Source: Suillus spraguei (Eukaryota > Basidiomycota > Agaricomycetes > Boletales > Suillaceae). From it: 22,435 bases of DNA. The notes beneath the pieces are model-generated. The model saw nothing but the letters and a program-made list of their open reading frames with translations, made no database searches and had not been told where the DNA came from. Location of the stretch: positions 1-22,435 of the forward strand of contig JABCPU010000891.1 in NCBI GenBank assembly GCA_016800925.1, written 5' to 3'. Position 1 is the first letter of the stretch. Each line of letters starts with the position of its first letter. Positions 1-7,773 of the stretch are shown one piece after another. A program made the position numbers and the translations under genes.

Positions 1-1478
1 TGATAGGTGAAGATACTTGAAATAAGTCAGGACGAGACATTATAGTTTTGATAGCTTCAGCATTTCGGAATTCAGAAGGCGGCGGCCTTGGCAAAGGTGC
101 AGCAGTTTTGGTCCAAATGGCGGTAGGGCTAAGGATGCAGGATTTCGATGACCAAACAAAGTGCCGACGAAAACGCTGACCAGCTGCTATAGATTCATTT
201 ACCCCCTTTTGCCAATGGGCATTCACCCCGTCTGTGGGACTCCCTGCAGCTTCCTCGATCGCAGACATGGAAGTAAAGACATTCTTTGGCCTCCTTTGTG
301 CATTCACCTCAGTTCCATTTATGACATGGTTCCCCCCTTCCCCACACTTGCTTCTTACTCCCTGGTGAGTCTTTTCCAGATTTTTCCAATGATTGACCTG
401 TTGCACGGGGCATTTGCTCGTATGCGACCATGCCAAAGGCTGATAAGTGACTGGATTTGAGTCCTTCGAATTGGGAAAAGTCATTGAGTCAAAGGAATTT
501 CTGTTGTTCAACAAGGAGCCTGACTGCTCGATCGAAGTCGAGGACACGCTCATGGTGGGAGTAATGGTGGTTGGCGAATATTCCAGAGATGTAGTTTTGG
601 TAACTCTGAACTTCCTCTTCCCTCCATGGCATGAGAAAAGAGAGCGCTTGGGTCCAAATATCTGTGGCAATTCCCCAATCTCCAGCTGTTTTGACCTTGT
701 GGCTAATTGAAGGTTGGGAGAGCGTAAGCTCAAATCCCTTCCCGAGAGGCTGGGATTGTTTGGTATCAATGGCGGTGGAATACCGTCCTGTGAAGACTTT
801 ATCAAGGTCAACGGCTTTTCCCTCCAAAAGTAAGGTCCATTGCGAGGTTGTGAGACTTGGACATCCCAGAGTTGTAACAACTTTTGTACAGTAGAACTTT
901 GGATCATTGGACCATTCCTCGTAGCATTCCAGGGTTGCTCTGGTTCCCTGGGATCGGGAAAGGAAACGGAACTTGGTTGGGTTAAGCCAGGGATAAAACT
1001 TGACTTGGTCCTCTGATAACGTTCGTTGCTTTTCTCACAAGAGGACTTTAGTATCTCCGGATTCATAACCTTCTTCCCTGAAACTCTCAATCTCTTCGCT
1101 GGTGGCTCGACCTCTTCGTTTCCGTTTGGTAGACTCTGAGAAAGAAATCTCTGAGGATTCACACTCTTCTGTGCATGATGATCTTGGACTTCCGTTTCTC
1201 TTTTCAGGTTCGACCTCCTTGGTGACAGAGTTGAGGATTTCAAGATAATGTGCAAATCCTTCTGTATAGGATGAATCGGTTGTGTCAGAGACTGCCTCGA
1301 GCTCCTGTTGGATTCCAAGAACGGCGGTTCCCTTAGTAATTTTGTTTTTTCTGAAATCAACGATGAATTTAAGACATTGTTCGATGACTTCGGGTTGGTA
1401 AGAATTCCGGTACTCGGCTGATTGTTCTCTGTGGACAGTATATTGGGTTTGAGAGGACGAGAGCTCATGTTCCGACAT
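1..1478 (-). pseudogene. Gag-like first ORF of a basidiomycete retroelement, broken and cut by the window edge
   Basis: Read leftward from the ATG at 1478 the first 147 codons end in an in-frame TGA at 1035-1037. The same frame then continues with good coding character (TLSEDQVKFYPWLNP, then GKAVDLDKVFTGRYST at about 820-775) to a second TGA at 489-491. Beyond a one-base shift there the reading stays open to the left edge, ending in RPDLFQVSSPI. From memory, the GKAVDLDKVF and RPDLF..SPI motifs occur in basidiomycete retroelement proteins, the first in the Gag-like region and the second just ahead of the reverse transcriptase; the transcriptase itself would lie outside the window. No zinc knuckle could be found. 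Two stops and a shift make this a dead copy. Exact element class (DIRS-like or LTR) cannot be decided here. The charged, serine-rich segment at residues 90-140 fits a nucleic-acid-binding Gag-like protein. Confidence 0.6.
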
Positions 1479-1488
1479 AGATGAGCAG

Positions 1489-1496
1489 AATGTGAT
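1489..1496. repeat. Left 8-bp target-site duplication of the hAT element
   Basis: AATGTGAT here is repeated exactly at 3036-3043, immediately outside the matching terminal repeats. Eight bases is the duplication size of hAT transposases. Confidence 0.9.
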
Positions 1497-1520
1497 TAGT
1501 GCTGCTGTGGTCCAGTTCCG
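1497..1520 (+). repeat. hAT left terminal inverted repeat
   Basis: Pairs with 3012-3035. The three mismatches at positions 10, 12 and 18 of the repeat are all CpG in the right copy and TpG or CpA in the left copy, as expected from deamination of methylated cytosine. Confidence 0.9.
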
Positions 1521-1695
1521 AACCGTGGTTCAAACCTGACCATTGGTCAGGTTCGTCCTTGGTTCGGTCCATGGTCCAGCATTTTGCACGGACCGAACCG
1601 GAATGAGGTTCGTGGTCCGCTAACTCCTGTGTGGTTCATCTATAGGTTCGGACCTTCCCGAACCGTTCCGAACCCTGAACCGAATCTTCTTTGCA

Positions 1696-1993
1696 ATGCC
1701 TTCAAGGCTCAATCACACGCTTCTCATCATTTTGACTTCTCGATTCTCAAGATTCGCCATGGTCACTTTGACCTTTGGCATTCTCAAGACTTTTTTCGAC
1801 TTATCCTGTCCGGAGGTTCGCATCCTGCACACCCTGCTGTCCGATAACGCCTACCTGTTCAATCAAGCTCAAGGTATGACTTTTCCGTCAAATCAAGCGC
1901 AATAAACTGATTGACATATTATATTTCTTAGGATTATTCAATGCATACTATGAGTTAGTAGGAGATTGGGTATTCGCATATAAAGGGATCAAG
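1696..1993 (+). other. Two-exon ORF inside the hAT element, possible captured gene fragment
   Basis: An ATG at 1696 opens 59 codons, followed by a well-formed 58-bp intron (1874-1931, GTATGAC donor, CTTAG acceptor, AATAAACTGATTGAC before it as branch region). A second exon, 1932-1993, reads GLFNAYYELVGDWVFAYKG and ends at a GTGAGT donor, for 80 codons in one frame. The N-terminal part is hydrophobic (TLLIILTSRFSRFAMVTLTF). It does not look like the hAT transposase, which begins 30 bp further on. It could be a host gene piece picked up by the element, a 5-prime leader ORF of the transposase transcript, or chance. I do not recognise the product. Confidence 0.35.
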
Positions 1994-2022
1994 GTGAGTG
2001 ATATATTTTGACTACTGGTACA

Positions 2023-2410
2023 ATGTCTGAACCTGAAGCACAGTGTGCCCTCAACCCAGACGGGTCTCTAAAGGACGCCAAAGACATCATTTTTTACAAC
2101 GATCCTGATGATGCCATCCCCATTTCCGCTCCATCCTCCTCTGCCCAGCCACCCACAGACGCCTTCTCTGTGCTACTGCAGACTGGACGCAAACCAGTGC
2201 CACTTATTGCCGGCGCTCGACGCTCCATTCGTGCCTCTAAACCTTCTGCGCGCCTTCGTGATTCCGACAACGCTTGTTCTTCAACAAGCCGCAAGCGTGC
2301 ATTATCCAGTGCAACTGAGCAACTAGTTAGGAAGAAGGTACTATCTACCCATTCAAGGCAGCTCCGTTCCTTCCGAACAAGCGTTCTCAAGCGGAGGAAT
2401 CACTTCGACT
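2023..2410 (+). pseudogene. hAT transposase, N-terminal remnant
   Basis: From ATG 2023 the frame reads MSEPEAQCALNPDGSLKDAK, then IIFYNDPDD and a serine/proline/arginine-rich stretch (GARRSIRASKPSARLRDSD). The NPDGSLKDA...FNDPDD pattern is the usual start of basidiomycete hAT transposases, a disordered basic region ahead of the BED finger and catalytic core. After about 129 codons the frame runs into the inverted-repeat element at 2412 and, past it, no longer encodes transposase. The core with its DDE residues is absent from the window, so this is a relic carried within a deletion derivative. Confidence 0.65.
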
Positions 2411-2411
2411 A

Positions 2412-2684
2412 CATCAGGAAATTCACACATTCCTTGACGTGCCCTTATGCGGACTTATTTACACTTAACTGCCTTGGTGAAATTGAATCTACTTGTCCAA
2501 AATTTCAATGTGAATGAATTCAGAAAAAAAAAGTTGAGATATATTAATATACATGTTTTATTGTATTTCACACTCAAAAAATATAAGATATGCCAGGTGA
2601 ATGATGTGAGAGAGAGCAAACAAGTTTTGAGATAAGTGAGTTAAGCTGATTAAGCATGTTAAGGAATGTGTGAATTTCCTGATG
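2412..2684. mobile_element. 273-bp inverted-repeat (MITE-like) element nested in the hAT
   Basis: CATCAGGAAATTCACACATT at 2412 begins a perfect 24-bp inverted repeat with 2661-2684; the match extends one more base outward. The 225 bp between the arms is AT-rich and codes for nothing recognisable. The same 11-base tip, CATCAGGAAAT, opens the larger element at 6452-6868, and inside the right arm the sequence CTCACTTATCTCAAAACTT resembles CTTACTTATTTCAAACTTT of that element. No clean target duplication was found (TA before the left tip, TG after the right). The transposon superfamily is unknown. Confidence 0.7.
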
Positions 2685-2690
2685 TGTATC

Positions 2691-2813
2691 CGACGCAATG
2701 CACTCGGGACTGACATGTTCACGGCACTACAACTACTGAAGGGAGCATATAGGAATGGGCACCTTTCTGCAGAAGTAGAGGCTGAGGGACATGCGGCTTC
2801 GTTGGACATGTAA
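2691..2813 (+). pseudogene. hAT transposase, C-terminal remnant
   Basis: The frame reads RRNALGTDMFTALQLLKGA, then YRNGHLSAEVEAEGH, and stops at TAA 2811-2813. This matches the last ~40 residues of hAT transposases after the dimerisation domain, with the typical R.N.L....(E/T)ALQ.LK.AY.NG pattern. Together with the N-terminal piece it shows that the element descends from a full transposase gene by loss of the middle. Confidence 0.65.
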
Positions 2814-3011
2814 CTACGAGTACAAATATCTTGCTATGTTTTTTTTTCCTGGCTGTAATTTTTTTGCGTTCGGTTCGCGTTCAGACAGAGAAAAAAACCG
2901 AACCTGACCGCTGCGAACCGTTCGCAAAGGTTCGGTCTAAGGTTCGTTGAAATAACTAGAACCGAACCTTGGTCCGGTTTTTGGTTCTCGTCCAACCACC
3001 TCTGAACCGAA

Positions 3012-3035
3012 CGGAACCGGACCGCGGCAGCACTA
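3012..3035 (-). repeat. hAT right terminal inverted repeat
   Basis: Reads TAGTGCTGCCGCGGTCCGG on the minus strand and keeps the three CpG sites that the left repeat has lost. Confidence 0.9.
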
Positions 3036-3043
3036 AATGTGAT
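3036..3043. repeat. Right 8-bp target-site duplication of the hAT element
   Basis: AATGTGAT, identical to 1489-1496. Confidence 0.9.
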
Positions 3044-3074
3044 GAAAAATTATGTATCAAAAAAGCTTAATGCA

Positions 3075-3101
3075 CTAGCACGACAACAGACAAGTGAGAA
3101 G
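3075..3101. repeat. 27-bp direct repeat, copy 1
   Basis: Begins CTAGCACGACAACAGACAAG and matches 3135-3161 at 24 of 27 positions, exactly 60 bp away. The three differences are transitions. On the minus strand the repeat ends in CTAG followed by T, the rule for a Helitron 3-prime end, and a Helitron helicase relic lies just upstream on that strand. No terminal hairpin was found, so a Helitron end is only a possibility. Confidence 0.55.
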
Positions 3102-3134
3102 CCGTACATAATGAATCCACAAGAAAGAACATAC

Positions 3135-3161
3135 CTAGCGCGACAATGGACAAGTGAGAAG
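3135..3161. repeat. 27-bp direct repeat, copy 2
   Basis: Begins CTAGCGCGACAATGGACAAG; partner of 3075-3101. Here the base after minus-strand CTAG is G, not T. Confidence 0.55.
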
Positions 3162-3442
3162 AGGCAAAGATCCCCTATGTGCCCATCTAGGTAACGAAAA
3201 GAATCTCCGCTTAGGCCAGAGATTGCTCAGCATGTGCGTCATGCCAAGAGCGCCCAGAGCGCGAGCCACAGAGGCAAAGGGACAGACCCTGGGTTGGCCC
3301 GCACGTGCCAAGAAAAACGAGTCAATAGTATCAACCAATTAGACTTGTGTAAAGAAAGATTAAACTCGAAAAAAAGTCTCTCTAAAGCGCTAAGTTGTCT
3401 ATTTTATCGAAAATATCATAAATTAGAAAAAGTTTGACATAC

Positions 3443-3860
3443 TTAGCCTAAATTTGTAGCGGGGGGGTTTCCTGATGTTCGGACGGAATTACAATAAAAA
3501 ATGTCTATCCTATCCTCTTCTCTTGGAAATAGCGCTCGAGTGCCTCTATGACAACGCACTGTTGACAATGCCGTATATAGCTGGCCGTGCGCGAGCTGTG
3601 CGCAAGTCAAGCATGGCTTGCTCCAGTTTTAGGCCTTGACATCCGTTGAATGTAGTCGCATAGGCGGCCCGCAAGGGAAATTGCTTGCGATTGAAGGTCC
3701 AGCTCGAACGCATTGGATTGAAAGAGAACGTAATGCGCGGCAGGCAATGTATTTCCCTGGTATCTGAACTTCTAAGAATTTACAATGAAGAGCAGTGATG
3801 CATACACGCGCATTTCGCACTCATCCGTTTCGACAGACATGTTTGAACATACTGCTCCGA
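3443..3860 (-). pseudogene. Helitron (Rep/PIF1-type) helicase, C-terminal remnant
   Basis: On the minus strand three frames join into one recognisable protein end. About 3815-3750 reads VRNARVCITALHCKFLEVQI. After a shift, 3742-3595 reads PRITFSFNPMRSSWTFN and FPLRAAYATTFNGCQGL, the conserved last helicase motif of Helitron PIF1-like helicases (family: FPL..AYA.T.N..QG.TL). After a second shift, about 3597-3446 reads AHGQLYTALSTVRCHRGTRA, the next conserved block (HGQLYTALSRV), to a TAA at 3443-3445. A further in-frame TGA lies near 3820. The enzyme would have unwound DNA during rolling-circle transposition. With at least two frameshifts and one stop this copy is dead, and the Rep domain is missing from the window. 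Confidence 0.75.
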
Positions 3861-4079
3861 CTTTCAGATCCAATTGATGGCAGAGGGTGTTTGCATGGCT
3901 CTACAGTTTGCTCTGATAACATGGATAATAAATCTACCTCTGCATAGCTTGTGTATTCAGGGTCTTATTAGTGTGGACTGTGTACCTCTCGCTAGTCTAG
4001 CCGTTCGCGATTTGCATGTGCGACATCTGCTCATATCGATTCCGCGTATATGGTCTATCCCTACACTAATCTGGTCTGA

Positions 4080-4581
4080 CTATTCTCTCGTCTCTTGATT
4101 TGCCAAGGCTTTGTTAATACTTTCCATCTCTTGTTCCGTCAACACAAATGTATCGTTGGAGGTACCGCCGTGGCAACCATAGCCGGTGCTGGCGCGAGGT
4201 CCAAAGGAGTATACGCGAATCTTGTCTGAGCGCTCCTTCCGTGGCAGGTTCCACATGTTGTCGGTACAGACATAGAGGGAGATATGATTGTGGTGATCAA
4301 GAGAGAATATGGACTTATGATGTGGCGCGCTGTATCGGCACAAAGGTTTTAAGTTCATTTTTATACCAAGGAGTGAGGATAACTCACGCAACGATGAGAT
4401 ACCTGGCCGGTTTGCACTTATAATTAGACGCTGGGTGGTCCCAAGCAACGACGAAGCGTTCCAAGATCCGGAGCTCATCGGCCAACTTCGCCCTGTTGAT
4501 GCCGTTCGGATATATAACTGTCTGCCCACCTGGGAGGATGGCTGAGACCATTTCTACTTTAGAGAAGCTCAAGATTGGCAT
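4080..4581 (-). CDS. Unidentified two-exon gene, 147 aa
   Basis: Exon 1 runs from ATG 4581 to 4388, exon 2 from 4329 to the TAG at 4080-4082, joined across a 58-bp GTGAGT...TACAG intron (4330-4387) with the frame kept. The ATG chosen is the first after a CTCACAG acceptor at 4588-4589, so an upstream non-coding or short coding exon ending at 4667 (GTAAGTCC donor) is likely; its in-frame reading meets a stop, which argues that the start is here. The protein contains SAILPGGQTVIYPNGINR, then ERFVVAWDHPASNYKCKPA, and near the end YGCHGGTSNDTFVLTEQE. It has no signal peptide or membrane segment. I do not recognise the family. The splice sites and even composition make it a credible gene. Confidence 0.5.
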
Positions 4582-4587
4582 GATTTC

Positions 4588-5201
4588 CTGTGAGCGAGAA
4601 CGGTATTAAGTTAGAGTATTTTAGCACCAAGGTACGAAGGGATGAATGATGAAAAGCGGGACTTACAATTGATGACGGTGATGCTATTTGGGAATAAGGA
4701 AGGTGCAGGGCAGGTCCCCATCAGCGAAAATGTCCAAATTCGGCAAGGATTGGCAATCATTATAGGGGCCAAGAAGCGGTGACTCAGATATCTACGGAGG
4801 GGTACCTACCCCTGTCTGTAAATTGTAAAATGTCTGATTCAGGCAGTCTGACAGTGCTCAGCGATTGGTTAGTTCAACCAGATCATCCATGTCAAATAAA
4901 TTGACTAGTGCTCTCCAGGTCATCGACGCCCTACTTCTATCTTCCACGCACAATTGGGCACTCTTTCTCTGCAGCCCAGATGGATGATAAAGGTGACCAT
5001 GCATTCTTCCTGATCTGACACATTATCAGCCGTCTGGGGTTTCACGACTCCCTTCTTTTGCTTTTGCTCAGACACGTGATAGAGCCAGTGCGATCTGATC
5101 AAAGTGCGTATGTCAGAATATCGTGGTCGGCGCCTTACTGATACTTTTCCAGGCGCGTTCGATGCCTTCTGACTTGAAGTCTGGTTCTCTTCTCCCAGCA
5201 C
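4588..5201 (-). other. Upstream region of the 4080-4581 gene with a possible small ORF
   Basis: Minus strand, 4588-4666, looks like a leader intron (GTAAGT donor, CTCACAG acceptor). Further up, 5201-4920 is open for 93 codons (MLGEENQTSSQKASNAPGKV start) with possible GTATCAGT/GTAAGG donors inside. I recognise nothing in it and cannot say whether it is a gene, the 5-prime part of the neighbouring gene, or chance. Confidence 0.2.
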
Positions 5202-6451
5202 TTTTCATCTCATTCCCTTATCATTTGTGACCGAGGCACATGTTCACTTCGTAGATCTCTATTCTAAACCGTCATGCTCGATATAGTTGAATGTCGACCA
5301 GCAATATTGTGCCAAGTAACACCTGCAACGAAGATGACCTGGACATCCGATGATCTGATGTGATGCCGGATCACAATAATCCCTACCAGTAGTTGCCGAG
5401 GACACCGATATCCCCTAGCCTAGCTTCAACACCCGTCATCGATGTGGCAGGTTCAAGAAAATGTTCGGATTGGGCTGTCGAGCATACCGCACATATCAAT
5501 ATACTTGCTTCAAAGATACAGTTGGTTTCCTCATCAGGACATGATGCATCATGGCGCATGAGCAACATTGTACTGCTCGTTCGTAAAATTGGGTGCTCCC
5601 GCCCGGTAAAAGGTTGCATCTCAACTTACCAACGTTCTCAATTCCGAGTACACGATGGATGTAGCCACGGAAGTATGTGGTTTCGTATATGTCATCGTTC
5701 CGAGATGAGTTTGGCTGACTCACCTTCAGAAGTCACGCATTGCAGTTTGTTTGTTTGTGACGATATTCTGTTTTATACAAGCCTGACGAGTTGTGCAGTA
5801 CGTCAACCATTACCTGATCGAACACCAGTATTGATTGCAAGCTGAATACCATCATGATTGAGATGTGAACTTGTATGTACTGCATTCTTAGCACTGACTC
5901 ACTGTTATCACTAATAAGCATAAAAGCCTTTCCCAGGCTACCACAGTGTGGCTGATGGAGCATTCCTCAAGCGCATTGTGCCGCTTAGCTTCTTGATGTA
6001 TGCTCAGTCAAGACAATACGTTCATCGAAAAACTTGGTTATACATGAATTCTTACAGTAACTCAACCAACTTTAGATTTCGTTCTCTCATTATTTTATGG
6101 AAGATTTTCTGATGAGGTTCTAAGGCGACACAGTGATCTTTCCTTTTTATTTTAAGCATGAAGCTCATGTTGCAAAGCCATGCAAGCAGGGTAACGCGAG
6201 TGCGACAGGGAAACAGACTCCCATTCTCCAGGGACTCGTGGAAGAACTATGAACTCATATGAGGTGATTGTTTGACATGCTTTCACATCACTCGTACCCA
6301 CACGGGGCCACACCTACATCTAGGTCACACCTCCATCTAGACCACATGTTTGAGTGTGGTAAACTATTGGAGCCCCTTCAAACAGAAAGGTCCTTACCAC
6401 ATCTCTGGCTTACGCATGTTATGGCTCGCAGTCGTCCACACTGTCCACGTC
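5202..6451. other. 1.25 kb without a supportable gene
   Basis: Open frames exist on both strands (plus 5393-5845, 150 codons; minus pieces between 5383 and 5963) but none gives a recognisable protein. The best-looking stretch is on the minus strand near 5692-5630, DDIYETTYFRGYIHRVLGIE, ending at a GTAAGTTGAG donor at about 5629. It may be one exon of an unknown or decayed gene. From 5970 to 6451 nothing was seen. Confidence 0.25.
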
Positions 6452-6528
6452 CATCAGGAAATCATGAGTTTACCTATTCCTTACTTATTTCAAACTTTTC
6501 CCACTTATTCCAAATGGATCTACTTATT
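6452..6528 (+). repeat. Left arm of the 417-bp foldback element
   Basis: Pairs with 6792-6868 as an inverted repeat. Confidence 0.8.
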
Positions 6529-6791
6529 TCTCTTAAATTACCACCTGGTCCCAACTGAACTATCAGGATCTGTTAGCCATCATTATAAATGTGTGCTATA
6601 AAATTATTGGACTCTTAATTTGCAAAATAGTACCTCAAGAGAATATTTGAGAAATAAAATCATCAGCATTAATGTGTCACTCAAGCTTCATACTAGTCAC
6701 TAATTGTTGGTCTTATGCAATGAAACTTGTCTCTCAGGCCCAACAAACATATTGGAATACTCAATTTTGAAGCAGTTGTCAAATTTCAGAA

Positions 6792-6868
6792 AAAAAGTAG
6801 GTCCATTTGAAATAAGTGGGAAAAGTTTGAAATAAGTAAGGAATAAGTAAACTCATGATTTCCTGATG
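6792..6868 (-). repeat. Right arm of the 417-bp foldback element
   Basis: Pairs with 6452-6528. Together the arms could form a long hairpin if transcribed. Confidence 0.8.
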
Positions 6869-7091
6869 CTCTTGCATTTCCCATTTCGGAAACTGCGGCA
6901 CATGGGGCTAGAACTCTGATCATGAATGGGGTGAAGCAAATGTACTGGAATGGAGGACAATCATGCCACAACGCGAGTTCACGGAATGTGCCGCAGCTAC
7001 GCGGTTATACTTTTTGTTTTTTGTTTTGATTTACTTGCATGGCCTGTGGCAAGCGCTCCTCTAAAATGTGTGGACTCAAGGACCCAAGCAC

Positions 7092-7098
7092 TATATAT
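7092..7098 (+). promoter_or_regulatory. TATA box of the five-exon gene at 7187
   Basis: TATATAT in CACTATATATTTCG, 89 bp before the ATG and followed about 35-50 bp later by pyrimidine-rich CTTCAGCACTCTCCATCTC, a plausible transcription start. Confidence 0.5.
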
Positions 7099-7186
7099 TT
7101 CGTGCTGGTAGCACGTCTCTTCTCTTCAGCACTCTCCATCTCTCCAAAGGCCAAACACTCATACCTACTTTCTACTCACAATCATC

Positions 7187-7773
7187 ATGCCTAACAACGT
7201 CCCTAATCTCTATCGTTGGGGAGTCTTTACACGTCTGGCTAATCGTCTGGACTCTCTGGATCGCATGTTGGAAGCTCTAGACGAGCTCATGAAATTCAGT
7301 GACGCAGAAGACCGCCAAATACGGCGCTATGGGCGAAAGGTCTTGTGTTTGTCACTGATCATCTCTTATAATCAACTGACGATGATGTTTTTGTGCAGAT
7401 CATCACACTAACCGAAGTAAGTACAATCTCGATTCTGACCAACTGTTTCACTGATACTCTTGGTAATTAAGATAGCAAATGCCACTCTTAGTTGGCAAGT
7501 AGGCGTGTCGCTGATAATGTTCTGCCGTGAAAATCATGTGCAGCACAAGTCTGCATACTATAAACTACTTCTTTTGATTAAATGTCGTAGATCAGCATTT
7601 CCTGCTGATCTAGATGGTAAGCACTGGTCGTTTTTGCGCTTGTTTTTGTTTTCACGATTTGTATAGACAGAATCGATGAGCTATTGGCTCGTGTAGAGTG
7701 TATGGTCGTCCTACGCACCAGGGGGATCGACCCCCGTACCCAATTAGGAATCAAGGAATTAATCATCAAGTAA
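7187..7773 (+). CDS. Small five-exon gene of unknown function, 125 aa
   Basis: Exons 7187-7339, 7399-7416, 7472-7498, 7544-7616 and 7667-7773 splice to one 378-nt frame ending in TAA. Introns are 45-59 bp; intron 1 has a GTCTTG donor but a good CTGAC branch site before GTGCAG, and introns 2-4 have GTAAGT, GTAGGC and GTAAGC donors. Exon 2 is only 18 bp and exon 3 27 bp. The protein starts MPNNVPNLYRWGVFTRLANR and is mostly charged and helical, with LDSLDRMLEALDELMKF near residue 25 and DDRIDELLARVECMVVLR near the end, suggesting short coiled coils. There is no signal peptide or membrane span. I do not recognise it. A TATA box lies upstream, and the whole set of signals supports a real gene of a type often seen as lineage-specific in mushrooms. 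Confidence 0.55.

Larger units (their letters stand above)
1497..3035 (+). mobile_element. Non-autonomous hAT DNA transposon, 1539 bp
   Basis: The element starts TAGTGCTGC and ends GCAGCACTA; the terminal inverted repeats match at 21 of the first 24 positions and are flanked by a perfect AATGTGAT duplication. TA-G-N-G tips and 8-bp duplications define the hAT superfamily. Behind both tips lie about 200 bp packed with GGTTCGG/CCGAACC-type words in both orientations (1497-1690 and 2860-3020), the usual subterminal transposase-binding repeats. Inside are an intron-bearing ORF of unclear origin (1696-1993), the first ~130 codons of the transposase (from 2023) and its last ~40 codons (2691-2813). 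The catalytic core is gone, so the copy can move only with help from a full element. Its small size and intact ends suggest an internal-deletion derivative. It landed 11 bp upstream of the Gag-like ATG. Confidence 0.9.
6452..6868. mobile_element. 417-bp foldback (MITE-like) element with ~77-bp terminal inverted repeats
   Basis: CATCAGGAAATCATGAGTTT at 6452 starts an inverted repeat with 6792-6868 that is about 95% identical over 77 bp (four mismatches counted). The arms contain repeated TACTTATTTC/CCACTTATT words. The 260-bp middle is AT-rich and has no ORF. Tips match those of 2412-2684. Flanks do not show a clear target duplication (GTC before, CTC after). It lies about 220 bp upstream of the TATA box of the 7187 gene and could affect that promoter. 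Confidence 0.8.

Noticed and set aside
1..35. TTGAAATAAGT at the left edge resembling the foldback arms
   Set aside because: It is part of the retroelement reading frame (RPDLFQVSSPI) and no further arm sequence matches.
3466..3480. TTTCCTGATG, the reverse complement of the MITE tip
   Set aside because: No partner arm nearby and only ten bases match; it lies within the Helitron helicase relic and is probably chance.
5393..5845. 150-codon plus-strand ORF
   Set aside because: Product looks random and minus-strand pieces overlap it with better splice-like signals; not supported as a gene.
7705..7745. GGGGG-ATCGA-CCCCC hairpin resembling a tRNA T-arm
   Set aside because: The loop lacks the TTCRA order, no D- or anticodon arm fits around it, and it falls in the last exon of the 7187 gene.
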